Positions 41,444 through 49,938 of a stretch of DNA of 64,000 nucleotides are shown piece after piece (the stretch's first letter is position 1; each line of letters opens with the position of its first letter). A model generated the notes under the pieces. It did no database searches. It was not told where the DNA came from and saw nothing but the letters and a program-made list of their open reading frames with translations. Source of the DNA: CALMAK01 sp964392265 (GTDB lineage Bacteria; Patescibacteriota; Saccharimonadia; Saccharimonadales; Saccharimonadaceae); the NCBI GenBank assembly GCA_964392265.1, contig CAYMOS010000001.1, forward strand, positions 62,001 through 126,000, given 5' to 3'. Made by a program: the position numbers and the translations under genes.

Positions 41444-41904
41444 TGAATCGACCACAATCTGATATCACTGTTAACACCTTGACCGCCTACTCTTTTGAAG
41501 ACGCCGCCGCGATTGGTCGTCTCCTGCCATTTCTCAGTGATTCGTTCAGCGGCGAGCCCGTTGACCGACAACTCCTCACCGATATCATTGCCTCACCCTA
41601 TCACGATCAGCTGGTCGCACGCAGTACTGACGGTACTATTGTTGGCGCACTGACCGTTAGCCTGACTATGGGTATGGGCGTCGTACACAAAGCATGGCTC
41701 GAAGACTTTATTGTCGACCCCGCTATACAAGGTGGTGGTGTAGGTGGTAAGTTGTGGGATGCCATGATTGACTGGTGTCGCACGCGCGGTGTTCACAAGC
41801 TCGACTTTACCTCACACCCCACCAAGGAAGCGGCGCAGCGCTTTTATCTCAAACGTGGTGCAGTCGTCAGAGATACTAATTACTTTCGCAAGACGATTGA
41901 TTGA
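41443..41904 (+). CDS. GNAT-family N-acetyltransferase
   Basis: A 153-residue single-domain acetyl-CoA-dependent acetyltransferase. Motif A is seen as VDPAIQGGGVGGKLWDAMI, followed by HKLDFTSHPTKEAAQRFYLKRG-type motif B with the catalytic-side tyrosine (FYLKRGAVVR). The ATG lies 7 bases after TATACT. The substrate is unknown. It is divergent from aclBA, whose product is acetyl-CoA. The stop is immediately followed by the end of glmS on the other strand. Confidence 0.85.
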   Translation: MNRPQSDITVNTLTAYSFEDAAAIGRLLPFLSDSFSGEPVDRQLLTDIIASPYHDQLVARSTDGTIVGALTVSLTMGMGVVHKAWLEDFIVDPAIQGGGVGGKLWDAMIDWCRTRGVHKLDFTSHPTKEAAQRFYLKRGAVVRDTNYFRKTID

Positions 41905-43731
41905 TCATTCTACTGTCACACTCTTGGCCAAATTGCGCGGTTGGTCGACGTCATTGCCACGTGCCGCCGCTACATGATACGCAAACAGTTGCGAAATGAT
42001 GTTAAATACCAGCGGCGTCAGTAATTTCAGTTTTGTCTTTACCTGCACAACTTGTTCGGCAGCGATGCGCTTTTCGGTGTCGGTTATCACGATCGCATGC
42101 GCACCCCGTGCGTTCATCTCGATTAAATTGCTCTGCGACTTTTCGTATAGCCAGTTATCCTGAATGTAACATACCTCGAAGAAGGTATCGTCGATGAGCG
42201 CGATCGACCCGTGTTTTAGTTCACCGGCGGCAAACGCCTCAGCCTGGATATAACTGACCTCCTTTAGCTTCAGGGCGCCTTCAAGCGCAATAGGGTAGAG
42301 TGTGTCGCGCCCAATGTACAGCGCATGGTTGTAGCCCTTGTATTTGCTGGCAAGCTTTTTTACTTCATCCGCGTGATTGGTGAGGGTTCGCTCGATCTCG
42401 CCTGGCAATGCATCAAGTTCACCCGCATAGTCATGCAGCAATTGCGAATGAGCTCCCTTGGCGCTCGCCATCATAAGCCCAAACATTACCATCGCAACGA
42501 CTTGCGACGTGAACGCCTTGGTACTGGCGACGCTAATCTCGGCACCAACATGCAGATAGACACCGCCATCAACCTCGCGTGCGATCGTACTACCGACAGC
42601 ATTTACCACACCAAGACATTTCACACCCCGACGCTTGAGTTCAGTCAGGCAAGCTAAGGTGTCGGCTGTTTCACCTGATTGCGACACAATTAAGGCAACC
42701 GTATTATCAGGTACATTGAACGCACGGTAGCGCAGTTCACTGGCAATCTCGACCTGTACCGATACATCGTCAGTACACTGTTCGATATAGTAACTCGCCA
42801 TCATGCCAGCGTAGTATGCTGTGCCGCACCCAACTATCAATACATTGCGAATTGATCGTAGTTCAGCATCAGTCATATTGATACCACCAAGTTTTACTAC
42901 TCCAGACGCTGGATTAACACGACCACTCAGTGTCGAGCGCACACTCTCAGGTTGATCGAAGATTTCTTTCAACAGGAAATGATCAAAGCCCTTCTTTTGG
43001 ATTGATTCAAGATCCAACTCTAGGGTTTCGACGTTTATGTCAACTGCTTTGCTGTCGATATCATACAGCTTTACCCCCTCTTTCGTGCAAACACCGATTT
43101 CGCCGTCCTGTAAATAAATAACTTGATCAGTATAGCCAACAATTGCCGAAGCATCGCTGGCAATAAACGTCTCTTCATCACCGACGCCAACAATTAAGGG
43201 ACTTCCTTTGCGTGCGATCACAATCTCATCGGGTGCGTCCTCTGAAAATAAGGCGATACCATAGGCACCGACTACCATCTTTAGCGCTGCGCTGACCGCC
43301 TCAAGTAGTGTAGCGTTGTCCTTGTAGAGATGGTCAATCAGAGCCGCGAGAACTTCTGTATCAGTGTCGCTTTTGAGCTCATAGTCGTGGCGCGCAAGCA
43401 TGGTAGCAAGGTCAAGATAATTCTCAATAATCCCATTGTGCACAAGATAGACCCTACCAACATGGTGCGGATGCGCATTTCGCTTGCTTGGCGCACCGTG
43501 TGTTGCCCACCTTGTATGCCCAATGCCTACAGTATCGTTTGTTGAATGCGCCATGGTTCGCGCTTCTAGTTCTGCTACCTTTCCCTTTGCCCGCAGTAAG
43601 GTAACCTTACCCTTGTCGTTAAAGGTAGCGATGCCAGAGCTGTCATAGCCACGATATTCCAGCCGCTTCAATCCACTCAGTAATACACCTTGCGCTTCTT
43701 TGTTTCCTAGATAGCCAACGATTCCGCACAT
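41905..43731 (-). CDS. glmS: Glutamine-fructose-6-phosphate aminotransferase
   Basis: Makes glucosamine-6-phosphate, the first step to UDP-GlcNAc for peptidoglycan and surface glycans. The 608 residues comprise an N-terminal glutaminase domain with Cys2 as nucleophile (CGIVGYLG) and two SIS isomerase domains (GCGTAYYAGMMASYY, SQSGETADTLACL), ending in the usual AKSVTVE. AGAAAGAAGG ends a few bases before the ATG, so the mRNA has a normal leader. The family can be controlled by a glmS ribozyme, but the about 55-base leader here shows no such fold. Confidence 0.97.
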   Translation of the reverse strand: MCGIVGYLGNKEAQGVLLSGLKRLEYRGYDSSGIATFNDKGKVTLLRAKGKVAELEARTMAHSTNDTVGIGHTRWATHGAPSKRNAHPHHVGRVYLVHNGIIENYLDLATMLARHDYELKSDTDTEVLAALIDHLYKDNATLLEAVSAALKMVVGAYGIALFSEDAPDEIVIARKGSPLIVGVGDEETFIASDASAIVGYTDQVIYLQDGEIGVCTKEGVKLYDIDSKAVDINVETLELDLESIQKKGFDHFLLKEIFDQPESVRSTLSGRVNPASGVVKLGGINMTDAELRSIRNVLIVGCGTAYYAGMMASYYIEQCTDDVSVQVEIASELRYRAFNVPDNTVALIVSQSGETADTLACLTELKRRGVKCLGVVNAVGSTIAREVDGGVYLHVGAEISVASTKAFTSQVVAMVMFGLMMASAKGAHSQLLHDYAGELDALPGEIERTLTNHADEVKKLASKYKGYNHALYIGRDTLYPIALEGALKLKEVSYIQAEAFAAGELKHGSIALIDDTFFEVCYIQDNWLYEKSQSNLIEMNARGAHAIVITDTEKRIAAEQVVQVKTKLKLLTPLVFNIISQLFAYHVAAARGNDVDQPRNLAKSVTVE

Positions 43732-43778
43732 ATCATCCTTCTTTCTGCTATGTTGGTTTTTCGTACCTTGTGCTGTCT

Positions 43779-43784
43779 ATTCTA
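43779..43784 (-). promoter_or_regulatory. -10 box of glmS
   Basis: TAGAAT about 48 bases upstream of the ATG. No good -35 box. Confidence 0.4.
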
Positions 43785-43840
43785 CACAAAATTTTGCATT
43801 TTTACTAAAAATATAAAATTACAACATTTATCTATTTCTC

Positions 43841-43873
43841 AATTAAAAAATCCCCGTGGCCACAACCGCGGAG
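43841..43873 (-). terminator. Rho-independent terminator of manC
   Basis: CTCCGCGG and CCACGGGG form an 8-bp stem with one mismatch and one G-U pair around a 6-base loop, followed by TTTTTTAATT on the minus strand. Confidence 0.85.
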
Positions 43874-43895
43874 ACTCATATTAAATAGCCCAAAA

Positions 43896-44939
43896 CTATT
43901 TCTGTAGCTTTTTCGCAACTTCGCCAGCCCTAGCACTGACATCTTTCCTGGCAACAAGGATGCCGTCGGGTGTGTTCACGACCACCACATTATCAAGCCC
44001 GATAATAGCGACTGGCTTGTCTGGCTCTTCATTGCGTACATAGACGTTTTCTACGTCGATTGGGTGGATATTTTCACCCTTAAAATAGTTACTCTCCTCG
44101 TCCTTCACCACTACATCATGAAGATCCTTGAAGTTTCCGATGTCCATCCAGTCAAAGCTCGCCGAAACAACAGCAAGACTCTGTGCTTTCTCAATAAGGG
44201 CAATATCGATCACTTGATTATCAAGTGCAAGATACGCATCATTATACTCAGTGCTTCCGTGCTCTGAAATAGCTGCGAGAAGGTTATAATTTGCCTGCAA
44301 ATCAGGTGCGCTTCGTTCCATCTCACTCATAAACGTATTGACTGAACCGACAAAATATCCACAATTCCATAAGTAGTTACCTGACTCAACATACGTTTGA
44401 GCAGTTTCATAATCAGGCTTCTCCTTAAACGATTCGACGTTATAGACTCCCGCCTCTTGATCAAGCACGCCATCTCGTTCGATATACCCAAATCCTGTCG
44501 AAGGAAAGGTCGGCTCAATACCAATCAAGACAATCTCTTGTTTTTCGGTTGATATCCGTCCAGCGGTCACGAATGAGCGTGCAAATCCAGCAACGTCACG
44601 GACATTATGATCCGAGTGGATAAAGGCAATCGGCTCATCGTTATCATGATGCCTGGCAATATAGTCAAGTGCAAAGATAATACAGTGGGCTGTACCTCGC
44701 CGACCTGGTTCGATCAAAAATGCTTCGTCCGGAAGCTCCGGAAGCTGAGCACGGAGGTCGACGGCATGACTTGCCTCTGTCACGACATAGACCGTATCAC
44801 CGAGCTTTGTCGCTCTATCGTACGCTTGTTGTACCATCGTTCGTTCTGTCGTGAGTGCAAGGAGTTGTTTTGGCTGATGAGGAGTCGAGAGAGGCCACAA
44901 CCGGGTACCTGATCCTCCAGCGATAATTACCGTAATCAT
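43896..44939 (-). CDS. manC: Mannose-1-phosphate guanylyltransferase
   Basis: Makes GDP-mannose from GTP and mannose-1-phosphate for surface glycans. The 347 residues hold the pyrophosphorylase signature GGSGTRLWPLS directly at the N-terminus, ALDYIARH, and FKEKPD. The mannose-6-phosphate isomerase domain of bifunctional forms is absent. The ATG at 44939 is chosen because it lies exactly 6 bases after TATACT and because MITVIIAGGSG is the natural start of this fold; a longer in-frame extension of nine codons is promoter DNA. It is divergent from galE. Confidence 0.93.
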   Translation of the reverse strand: MITVIIAGGSGTRLWPLSTPHQPKQLLALTTERTMVQQAYDRATKLGDTVYVVTEASHAVDLRAQLPELPDEAFLIEPGRRGTAHCIIFALDYIARHHDNDEPIAFIHSDHNVRDVAGFARSFVTAGRISTEKQEIVLIGIEPTFPSTGFGYIERDGVLDQEAGVYNVESFKEKPDYETAQTYVESGNYLWNCGYFVGSVNTFMSEMERSAPDLQANYNLLAAISEHGSTEYNDAYLALDNQVIDIALIEKAQSLAVVSASFDWMDIGNFKDLHDVVVKDEESNYFKGENIHPIDVENVYVRNEEPDKPVAIIGLDNVVVVNTPDGILVARKDVSARAGEVAKKLQK

Positions 44940-44945
44940 ACTACT

Positions 44946-44951
44946 AGTATA
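44946..44951 (-). promoter_or_regulatory. -10 box of manC (leaderless architecture)
   Basis: TATACT, 6 bases (AGTAGT), ATG. Confidence 0.65.
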
Positions 44952-45021
44952 ACCCATAGCATCCACACCTCCGATGTAGGTGGATTATACGATAAACTTA
45001 GGACGGCAAACAGGCCAGTGA

Positions 45022-45027
45022 TATACT
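45022..45027 (+). promoter_or_regulatory. -10 box of galE (leaderless architecture)
   Basis: TATACT, 6 bases (AGAAGC), ATG. No Shine-Dalgarno is possible. Confidence 0.65.
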
Positions 45028-45033
45028 AGAAGC

Positions 45034-46053
45034 ATGAACATACTTGTTACTGGTGGCGCCGGCTACATCGGCACCCATACACTCATTGAGCTCATCGCAA
45101 ATGGCCATACACCCGTAGTCGTCGACAATCTCTCAAATAGCAATGTCGAGTCTATTCGTCGAGTTGAAGAAATTACAAAGAGCAAAATTCCCTTCTATGA
45201 AAATGATGTCCGTAGCAAGAAAGACCTCCAGCATATCTTTTCAGATCACTCTTTTGATGCAATTATTCATTTTGCCGGTCTAAAATCAGTCGGGCAATCA
45301 GTTAGCCATCCACTTGAATATTATTCAAATAATATAGATTCAACTCTTGTCCTACTTGAAGTAGCTCAAGAATACGGAGTAAAGAAGTTTATCTTTAGCT
45401 CTTCGGCTACAGTCTATGGCACTCCTGAAGAATTACCTTTACGAGAGACCAGCCGTGTCGGATTTGGTATCACCAATCCTTATGGTCAAACAAAATTTAT
45501 GCTTGAGCAAATCCTTCGAGATGTCTGCGTGTCTGATCCAGACTTTGAAGTAACACTTCTCCGCTACTTCAATCCTGTCGGTGCAGACCAAAGTGGCACT
45601 ATAGGCGAGGATCCAAATGATATTCCAAACAATCTTCTCCCCTATGTATCGCAGGTTGCAGTAGGAAAGCTAGAAAGAGTAAGTGTATTTGGCGATGACT
45701 ATGATACACCAGATGGAACTGGCGTTCGTGACTATATCCATGTTGTTGATCTTGCCAAGGGTCATGTTGCAGCACTCAATCACTCCAAGCCGGGAACTGC
45801 TGTATATAATCTTTGTACCGGCAGGGGGACATCCGTTCTTGAACTTATCGCCGCGTTCAGCAAAGCGGCAGGCAAAGAAATCCCCTACACTGTTGTAGCA
45901 CGTCGTCCTGGTGATGTAGGCTCGTGCTATGCAAGCCCAGAGAAAGCGAATCGAGAGCTTGGATGGTTTGCCGAGAAGACTATCGAGCAAGCGTGCGAAG
46001 ACTCATGGCGCTGGCAGTCGCAGAATCCAAATGGCTTCAATAATGTCACATAA
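45034..46053 (+). CDS. galE: UDP-glucose 4-epimerase
   Basis: Interconverts UDP-glucose and UDP-galactose (or the N-acetyl forms). 339 residues, short-chain dehydrogenase fold: NAD-binding GGAGYIG (7-13), FSSSATVYG, catalytic YGQTK (about 151-155) and LRYFNPVGADQSG, all typical of GalE. It is the first gene of the rightward glycan cluster. Its mRNA is probably leaderless. The next gene, a GtrA fusion, overlaps its end by 11 bases. Confidence 0.95.
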   Translation: MNILVTGGAGYIGTHTLIELIANGHTPVVVDNLSNSNVESIRRVEEITKSKIPFYENDVRSKKDLQHIFSDHSFDAIIHFAGLKSVGQSVSHPLEYYSNNIDSTLVLLEVAQEYGVKKFIFSSSATVYGTPEELPLRETSRVGFGITNPYGQTKFMLEQILRDVCVSDPDFEVTLLRYFNPVGADQSGTIGEDPNDIPNNLLPYVSQVAVGKLERVSVFGDDYDTPDGTGVRDYIHVVDLAKGHVAALNHSKPGTAVYNLCTGRGTSVLELIAAFSKAAGKEIPYTVVARRPGDVGSCYASPEKANRELGWFAEKTIEQACEDSWRWQSQNPNGFNNVT

Positions 46054-48154
46054 GTTTATGCGATTGAAAAACTCAATCTACCAATTTCCGACTACAAAGT
46101 TATTTGCCATATCTATACTAGTCTGTCTCTTTTACCTGACAATCCTTCCTTTTAATGAGCATATTGCATTTAAAATGCCGTACGAAAGTCATCAGGCAAC
46201 GCTAGTTGCTCTATGCTTAAAGATACTCTTTTTACCTTTTCTTTTCGGAATACTTTACTTTATCATTACTTTTATCCAAAAAATAATTCAGAAAGATCCT
46301 TTTTATATACTCTGGCTAAAGATAAGTCTTGCTTATGGTCTGCTTATGCTATTTATATTAATAATTCTCTATCCCGGCCACTGGGTAGGAGATGAATTTG
46401 ACATACTAGAAGCCGTTCGCAATTATTCTTTATACTCCTGGCAGAACTATTTCACTAATATTTTTTACACCTTTAGTCTTTATCTCATTCCCACGGGCGT
46501 AGGAATAGTAGCCATACAGCTAAGTATCATATCGTTAATAATTGGTTATGTCACCGCATTATCAAAAAATATATTCCATAATAAACGTACCTACCTTATC
46601 CTTATAGTTCCCTTTTTAGCGTTTCCTGTTCTACTTAATAATTTCTACCCATTGAGGCTAACTCTCTTTAGTTATGGACTTCTGCTCTTAGTAAGTTTCC
46701 TCCTATTTTTGCACCTTAAGGTACTATCACCCGTAAGACCAAAACTGTTTTTCATCTTTGTAGCATTTATAATGAGCATCATATGCTTTTGGCGTAGTGA
46801 AGGGGTATTATATTTATTAACATTACCGCTATTTGCATATAAATTAGGGCTTGTTCAAAAATCTAAGTTAAAAGACATTTCTACTTATACTACAATACTG
46901 ATTGGTCTGTCACTTATTGGGTTGGCTTTTTCCATAAATAAGGTGACGACAAGCGATAAATATCAGATCACTGCAACACTTAATCCAATCTCCACTATGA
47001 TCCAGGGTGATTTACGGGGAAAAAACATTAATCAAGATCTTGAAGCCTTAGATAAAGTGGTAGACCTCTCCATAGTGAAGCAGTATCCAAGCTATGATGA
47101 GATACCCTCATTTTGGCATGGAGCTGTTAGAGATGACTATTATCTTCACCTAAAAGGTTACAACTCTCATGTATACAGTATATTTGCTAATAACCTTAAT
47201 AGCTTTCTGTCGAATCGTATGCAAACCTTTCTCCGCACTAATTCGTTTGGGCCGGCCCCAGCTCTCGGCTTAGGGCAATTCTACAATCCAGATCCTATAA
47301 TAATTGAGAAAGTTAACCACTTTTACGCAACAAATAAGCTGTCCAGGCCGCTAAACCCTGAGCTAAAATTAGCCATAACAAAACGGCTTCTGCTTGTTAA
47401 TAATTCATACAAACCAACGCTACCTGCAAAACTAATATGGTCTGTTATTCCTACTCTCTCAGGACTAATTATTTTGTTAATAATTAGTGGTCTTAAGCGT
47501 AAGTGGATAATTTTTACAATTACAATTTTTCTATTGACACATGCGGTCATTATATTTCTAACTGCCCCCGCAAGTTATTTCATGTATTATCTCCCCATCT
47601 ACCTTGCAGGTAATTTCCTCATTGCGTTTATATTGCTAAAGAAATTTGAAGTAAAAATAGCATCGGCTCTCTTATGGCTTAGATCATACCTACAGAGAAA
47701 CCTAAAGAAGCATCGCAAGTACGTGTTCCTGACCGTAGGATTAGTAAATACCCTCCTAGACTTTGCGTTCTATACTATGCTCGCTCATTTCATATTTAAT
47801 TCTCCAGAGCAGATTGGCATACTCGGTATCATATCGGGTACATTCGCACTCTTGTGTGCCTACGCGAGCCATCGACTCATAACATGGCGAGACAAAAAAA
47901 CGACAAAAACGACTATACTCAAGTTCTTTGTAGTCACAGGATTTGGCTTGTGGGTCATCCGTCCAATCCTTTTGTCATGGTTCATTACATTCGCACCCCT
48001 CTACAACCTGTTTTCTCATGCAGCCAATCATATCGGGCTACCGTTTAGCTATGACCTTATAGCATCGACAGGCGCCTTTTTCATGATGGTCATAATTGTT
48101 ATGGTATACAACTATATCACTTATGGTCGTTTTGTGTTTACAGATAAGAGATAG
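46043..48154 (+). CDS. Polytopic membrane protein fused to a GtrA domain
   Basis: 703 residues. The first about 540 hold a dozen or so membrane helices and a large outer loop (about 290-440: PSFWHGAVRDDYYLHLKGYN) and look like a GT-C-type or DUF6020-like glycan membrane protein; I could not fix a catalytic motif. The last ~140 residues are a GtrA domain with four helices (YVFLTVGLVNTLLDFAFYTM to YNYITYGRFVF), a family that flips polyprenyl-linked sugars. The start is the ATG overlapping galE; another ATG lies five codons on. The fusion suggests that synthesis and flipping are coupled. Confidence 0.7.
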   Translation: MSHKFMRLKNSIYQFPTTKLFAISILVCLFYLTILPFNEHIAFKMPYESHQATLVALCLKILFLPFLFGILYFIITFIQKIIQKDPFYILWLKISLAYGLLMLFILIILYPGHWVGDEFDILEAVRNYSLYSWQNYFTNIFYTFSLYLIPTGVGIVAIQLSIISLIIGYVTALSKNIFHNKRTYLILIVPFLAFPVLLNNFYPLRLTLFSYGLLLLVSFLLFLHLKVLSPVRPKLFFIFVAFIMSIICFWRSEGVLYLLTLPLFAYKLGLVQKSKLKDISTYTTILIGLSLIGLAFSINKVTTSDKYQITATLNPISTMIQGDLRGKNINQDLEALDKVVDLSIVKQYPSYDEIPSFWHGAVRDDYYLHLKGYNSHVYSIFANNLNSFLSNRMQTFLRTNSFGPAPALGLGQFYNPDPIIIEKVNHFYATNKLSRPLNPELKLAITKRLLLVNNSYKPTLPAKLIWSVIPTLSGLIILLIISGLKRKWIIFTITIFLLTHAVIIFLTAPASYFMYYLPIYLAGNFLIAFILLKKFEVKIASALLWLRSYLQRNLKKHRKYVFLTVGLVNTLLDFAFYTMLAHFIFNSPEQIGILGIISGTFALLCAYASHRLITWRDKKTTKTTILKFFVVTGFGLWVIRPILLSWFITFAPLYNLFSHAANHIGLPFSYDLIASTGAFFMMVIIVMVYNYITYGRFVFTDKR

Positions 48155-48408
48155 GTTTTGACTTATTGAACTTAATATCATCTCCTAGGGATAGCACATA
48201 TTGAATAGCTCATTAAGCAGATCAAAAAGAGACGCGCGGCGAGATCCTCCACCTCGCTGATTGGCCACAAAAAGACTGGCCACTACCACAAACTGATCTT
48301 CCCGTAGATCTGGTTGAATTTGCCTGTGACATAGGGTCAAAGGAACAGTAGTAACCTTTAGGCTTTTCCCCTTATATTACAGTCTCCCAGTGTGATACTA
48401 TAAGAGGC
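48155..48408. other. Intergenic region with a possible gene remnant
   Basis: 254 bases. It holds an open frame of 44 codons without a start (48217-48351), reading GEILHLADWPQKDWPLP in part, which looks protein-like and could be a decayed gene end. Upstream of 48409 a GATACT box lies 9 bases before the next gene's ATG. Nothing else is seen. Confidence 0.35.
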
Positions 48409-49197
48409 ATGAGAAAGTCTTCAGATGCAAAAATCCTTGTTGCAATTCCATCTTATAACTGCGCAAAGCAGATTACACGAGTACTTGATGAAATCGATGA
48501 TAAGCTTCTAGCGCGAGTTGAGGAAATCGCGATAATCGACAACGGTAGTACCGACGATACTATAGCTTCTGCCCTCGCCTACAAGAAAAAAAAGCGACTT
48601 GGCAAAAAACTCCATGTGTACCAAAATAATAACAACTACAATCTAGGTGGTACGCACAAGGTTGCATTCTTGCGAGCAGAGAAATTAGGTTATACTCATG
48701 TCATTATTCTTCATGGTGATAATCAGGCAAAAAGTGATGAAGCAAACCTATTGATTGATCATATGCTCGCTCATCCAGAGCATCAGACCGTCTTAGGATC
48801 ACGCTTCAGTAAAGGATCCACACTGATCGGCTATGATGCAAAGCGTATTATCGGCAATAAAGTATTAAATGCGACTTACAGCATGGTTACCTTGCGAAAA
48901 TGCGATGATCTTGGCTCAGGCCTCAATCTATTCGCGCTTTCCGATCTAGATAAGAAAACGTACCTTGAGTTTGCCGACAAGCTGACGTTCAACTATGAGC
49001 TTCTCCTCGATCTTATTAAACGACACGTAAACTTTGCGTACATTCCAATCACATGGCGAGAGGAAGACCAAGTATCAAATGCACGGAACTTTAATATATT
49101 TAAGACCGCCCTCACCAATCTATTCCAGTGGAGATTCGGTAAAAAATACCCGTCTACACGAACCGAAAAAGACTATCAATGCACGGAGGCACTCTAA
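48409..49197 (+). CDS. GT2-family glycosyltransferase
   Basis: A 262-residue GT-A enzyme: ILVAIPSYNCAKQITRVLDE, DNGSTDDT and the D-x-D-like ILHGDNQAK where the metal-binding motif normally sits. The type resembles dolichol-phosphate-mannose-synthase-like enzymes (GSRFSKGS, TYSMVTLRKCDDLGSG) without the membrane part. The following nucleotidyltransferase starts two bases after its stop. Confidence 0.88.
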   Translation: MRKSSDAKILVAIPSYNCAKQITRVLDEIDDKLLARVEEIAIIDNGSTDDTIASALAYKKKKRLGKKLHVYQNNNNYNLGGTHKVAFLRAEKLGYTHVIILHGDNQAKSDEANLLIDHMLAHPEHQTVLGSRFSKGSTLIGYDAKRIIGNKVLNATYSMVTLRKCDDLGSGLNLFALSDLDKKTYLEFADKLTFNYELLLDLIKRHVNFAYIPITWREEDQVSNARNFNIFKTALTNLFQWRFGKKYPSTRTEKDYQCTEAL

Positions 49198-49199
49198 AT

Positions 49200-49937
49200 A
49201 TGAAACCATTACAAATACTTATGCCTATGGGTGGACTTGGCCAGCGTTTTCGCGATGCTGGTTTTGATACGCCAAAACCCCTTATTGATGTAAACGGTAT
49301 TCCAATGTTCAAAAAAGCTCTATCGGCATATAACCACTATCAAGGTGAGAAAGTTTACATATTTGTCATTCGCAAGGATACAGATGATGAATACAATCTT
49401 GCTCAGCAAATAAAAGAGCTCCTGCCTGATGCAAAGATTAAAGTGCTTGATCACAACACTCAAGGAGCGGTTGAAACATGCCTTGTTGCTGAAGACTTTA
49501 TAGATCCAGAACTTCCCCTCGTCATAATGGATTGTGATATATCTTTCGATGCTGGTAACTACTTTAGCCTAATCGAAGAAGCTATCTCCAAGAATTCATA
49601 CGATGGCCTCTTGCTGTCATTCGACTCACAGGACCCTCGCTATAGTTTTGCAGAAACCGATAGTAGCAATATCGTTACCAGAACCGCAGAGAAAGTTGCT
49701 ATATCAAACAATGCCCTGATGGGTGCATATTTCTTCACAAAAGCAAATAGCTTCCTCGTAGCAGCTCATAAGCTTATGAAAAGGAACATATCACAGGATA
49801 TGAAAGAGTACTATGTATCGCTCATATACAACATACTCATTGATGACGGCAAACGAATTGGCCTAGCAAAGGGAACGTTCTATTGCTTCGGTACACCAGA
49901 AGAACTTGACCAGTACCTCAACTCTACGTCTCTGTAA
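49200..49937 (+). CDS. Sugar-nucleotide pyrophosphorylase-like nucleotidyltransferase
   Basis: A 245-residue nucleotidyltransferase of the NTP_transferase fold: MPMGGLGQRFRDAGFDTPKP at the N-terminus (the G-x-G-x-R-F loop and KP), LVIMDCDISFDAG, and GTPEELDQYL at the end. It should charge a sugar phosphate with a nucleotide to feed the adjacent transferases. The sugar is not predictable. The ATG at 49200 follows the preceding stop closely; an upstream in-frame ATG lies in that gene. Confidence 0.8.
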   Translation: MKPLQILMPMGGLGQRFRDAGFDTPKPLIDVNGIPMFKKALSAYNHYQGEKVYIFVIRKDTDDEYNLAQQIKELLPDAKIKVLDHNTQGAVETCLVAEDFIDPELPLVIMDCDISFDAGNYFSLIEEAISKNSYDGLLLSFDSQDPRYSFAETDSSNIVTRTAEKVAISNNALMGAYFFTKANSFLVAAHKLMKRNISQDMKEYYVSLIYNILIDDGKRIGLAKGTFYCFGTPEELDQYLNSTSL

Positions 49938-49938
49938 A

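Noticed and set aside
43732..43895. glmS ribozyme in the glmS leader
   Set aside because: The leader is short and AT-rich and the conserved ribozyme core was not recognised.
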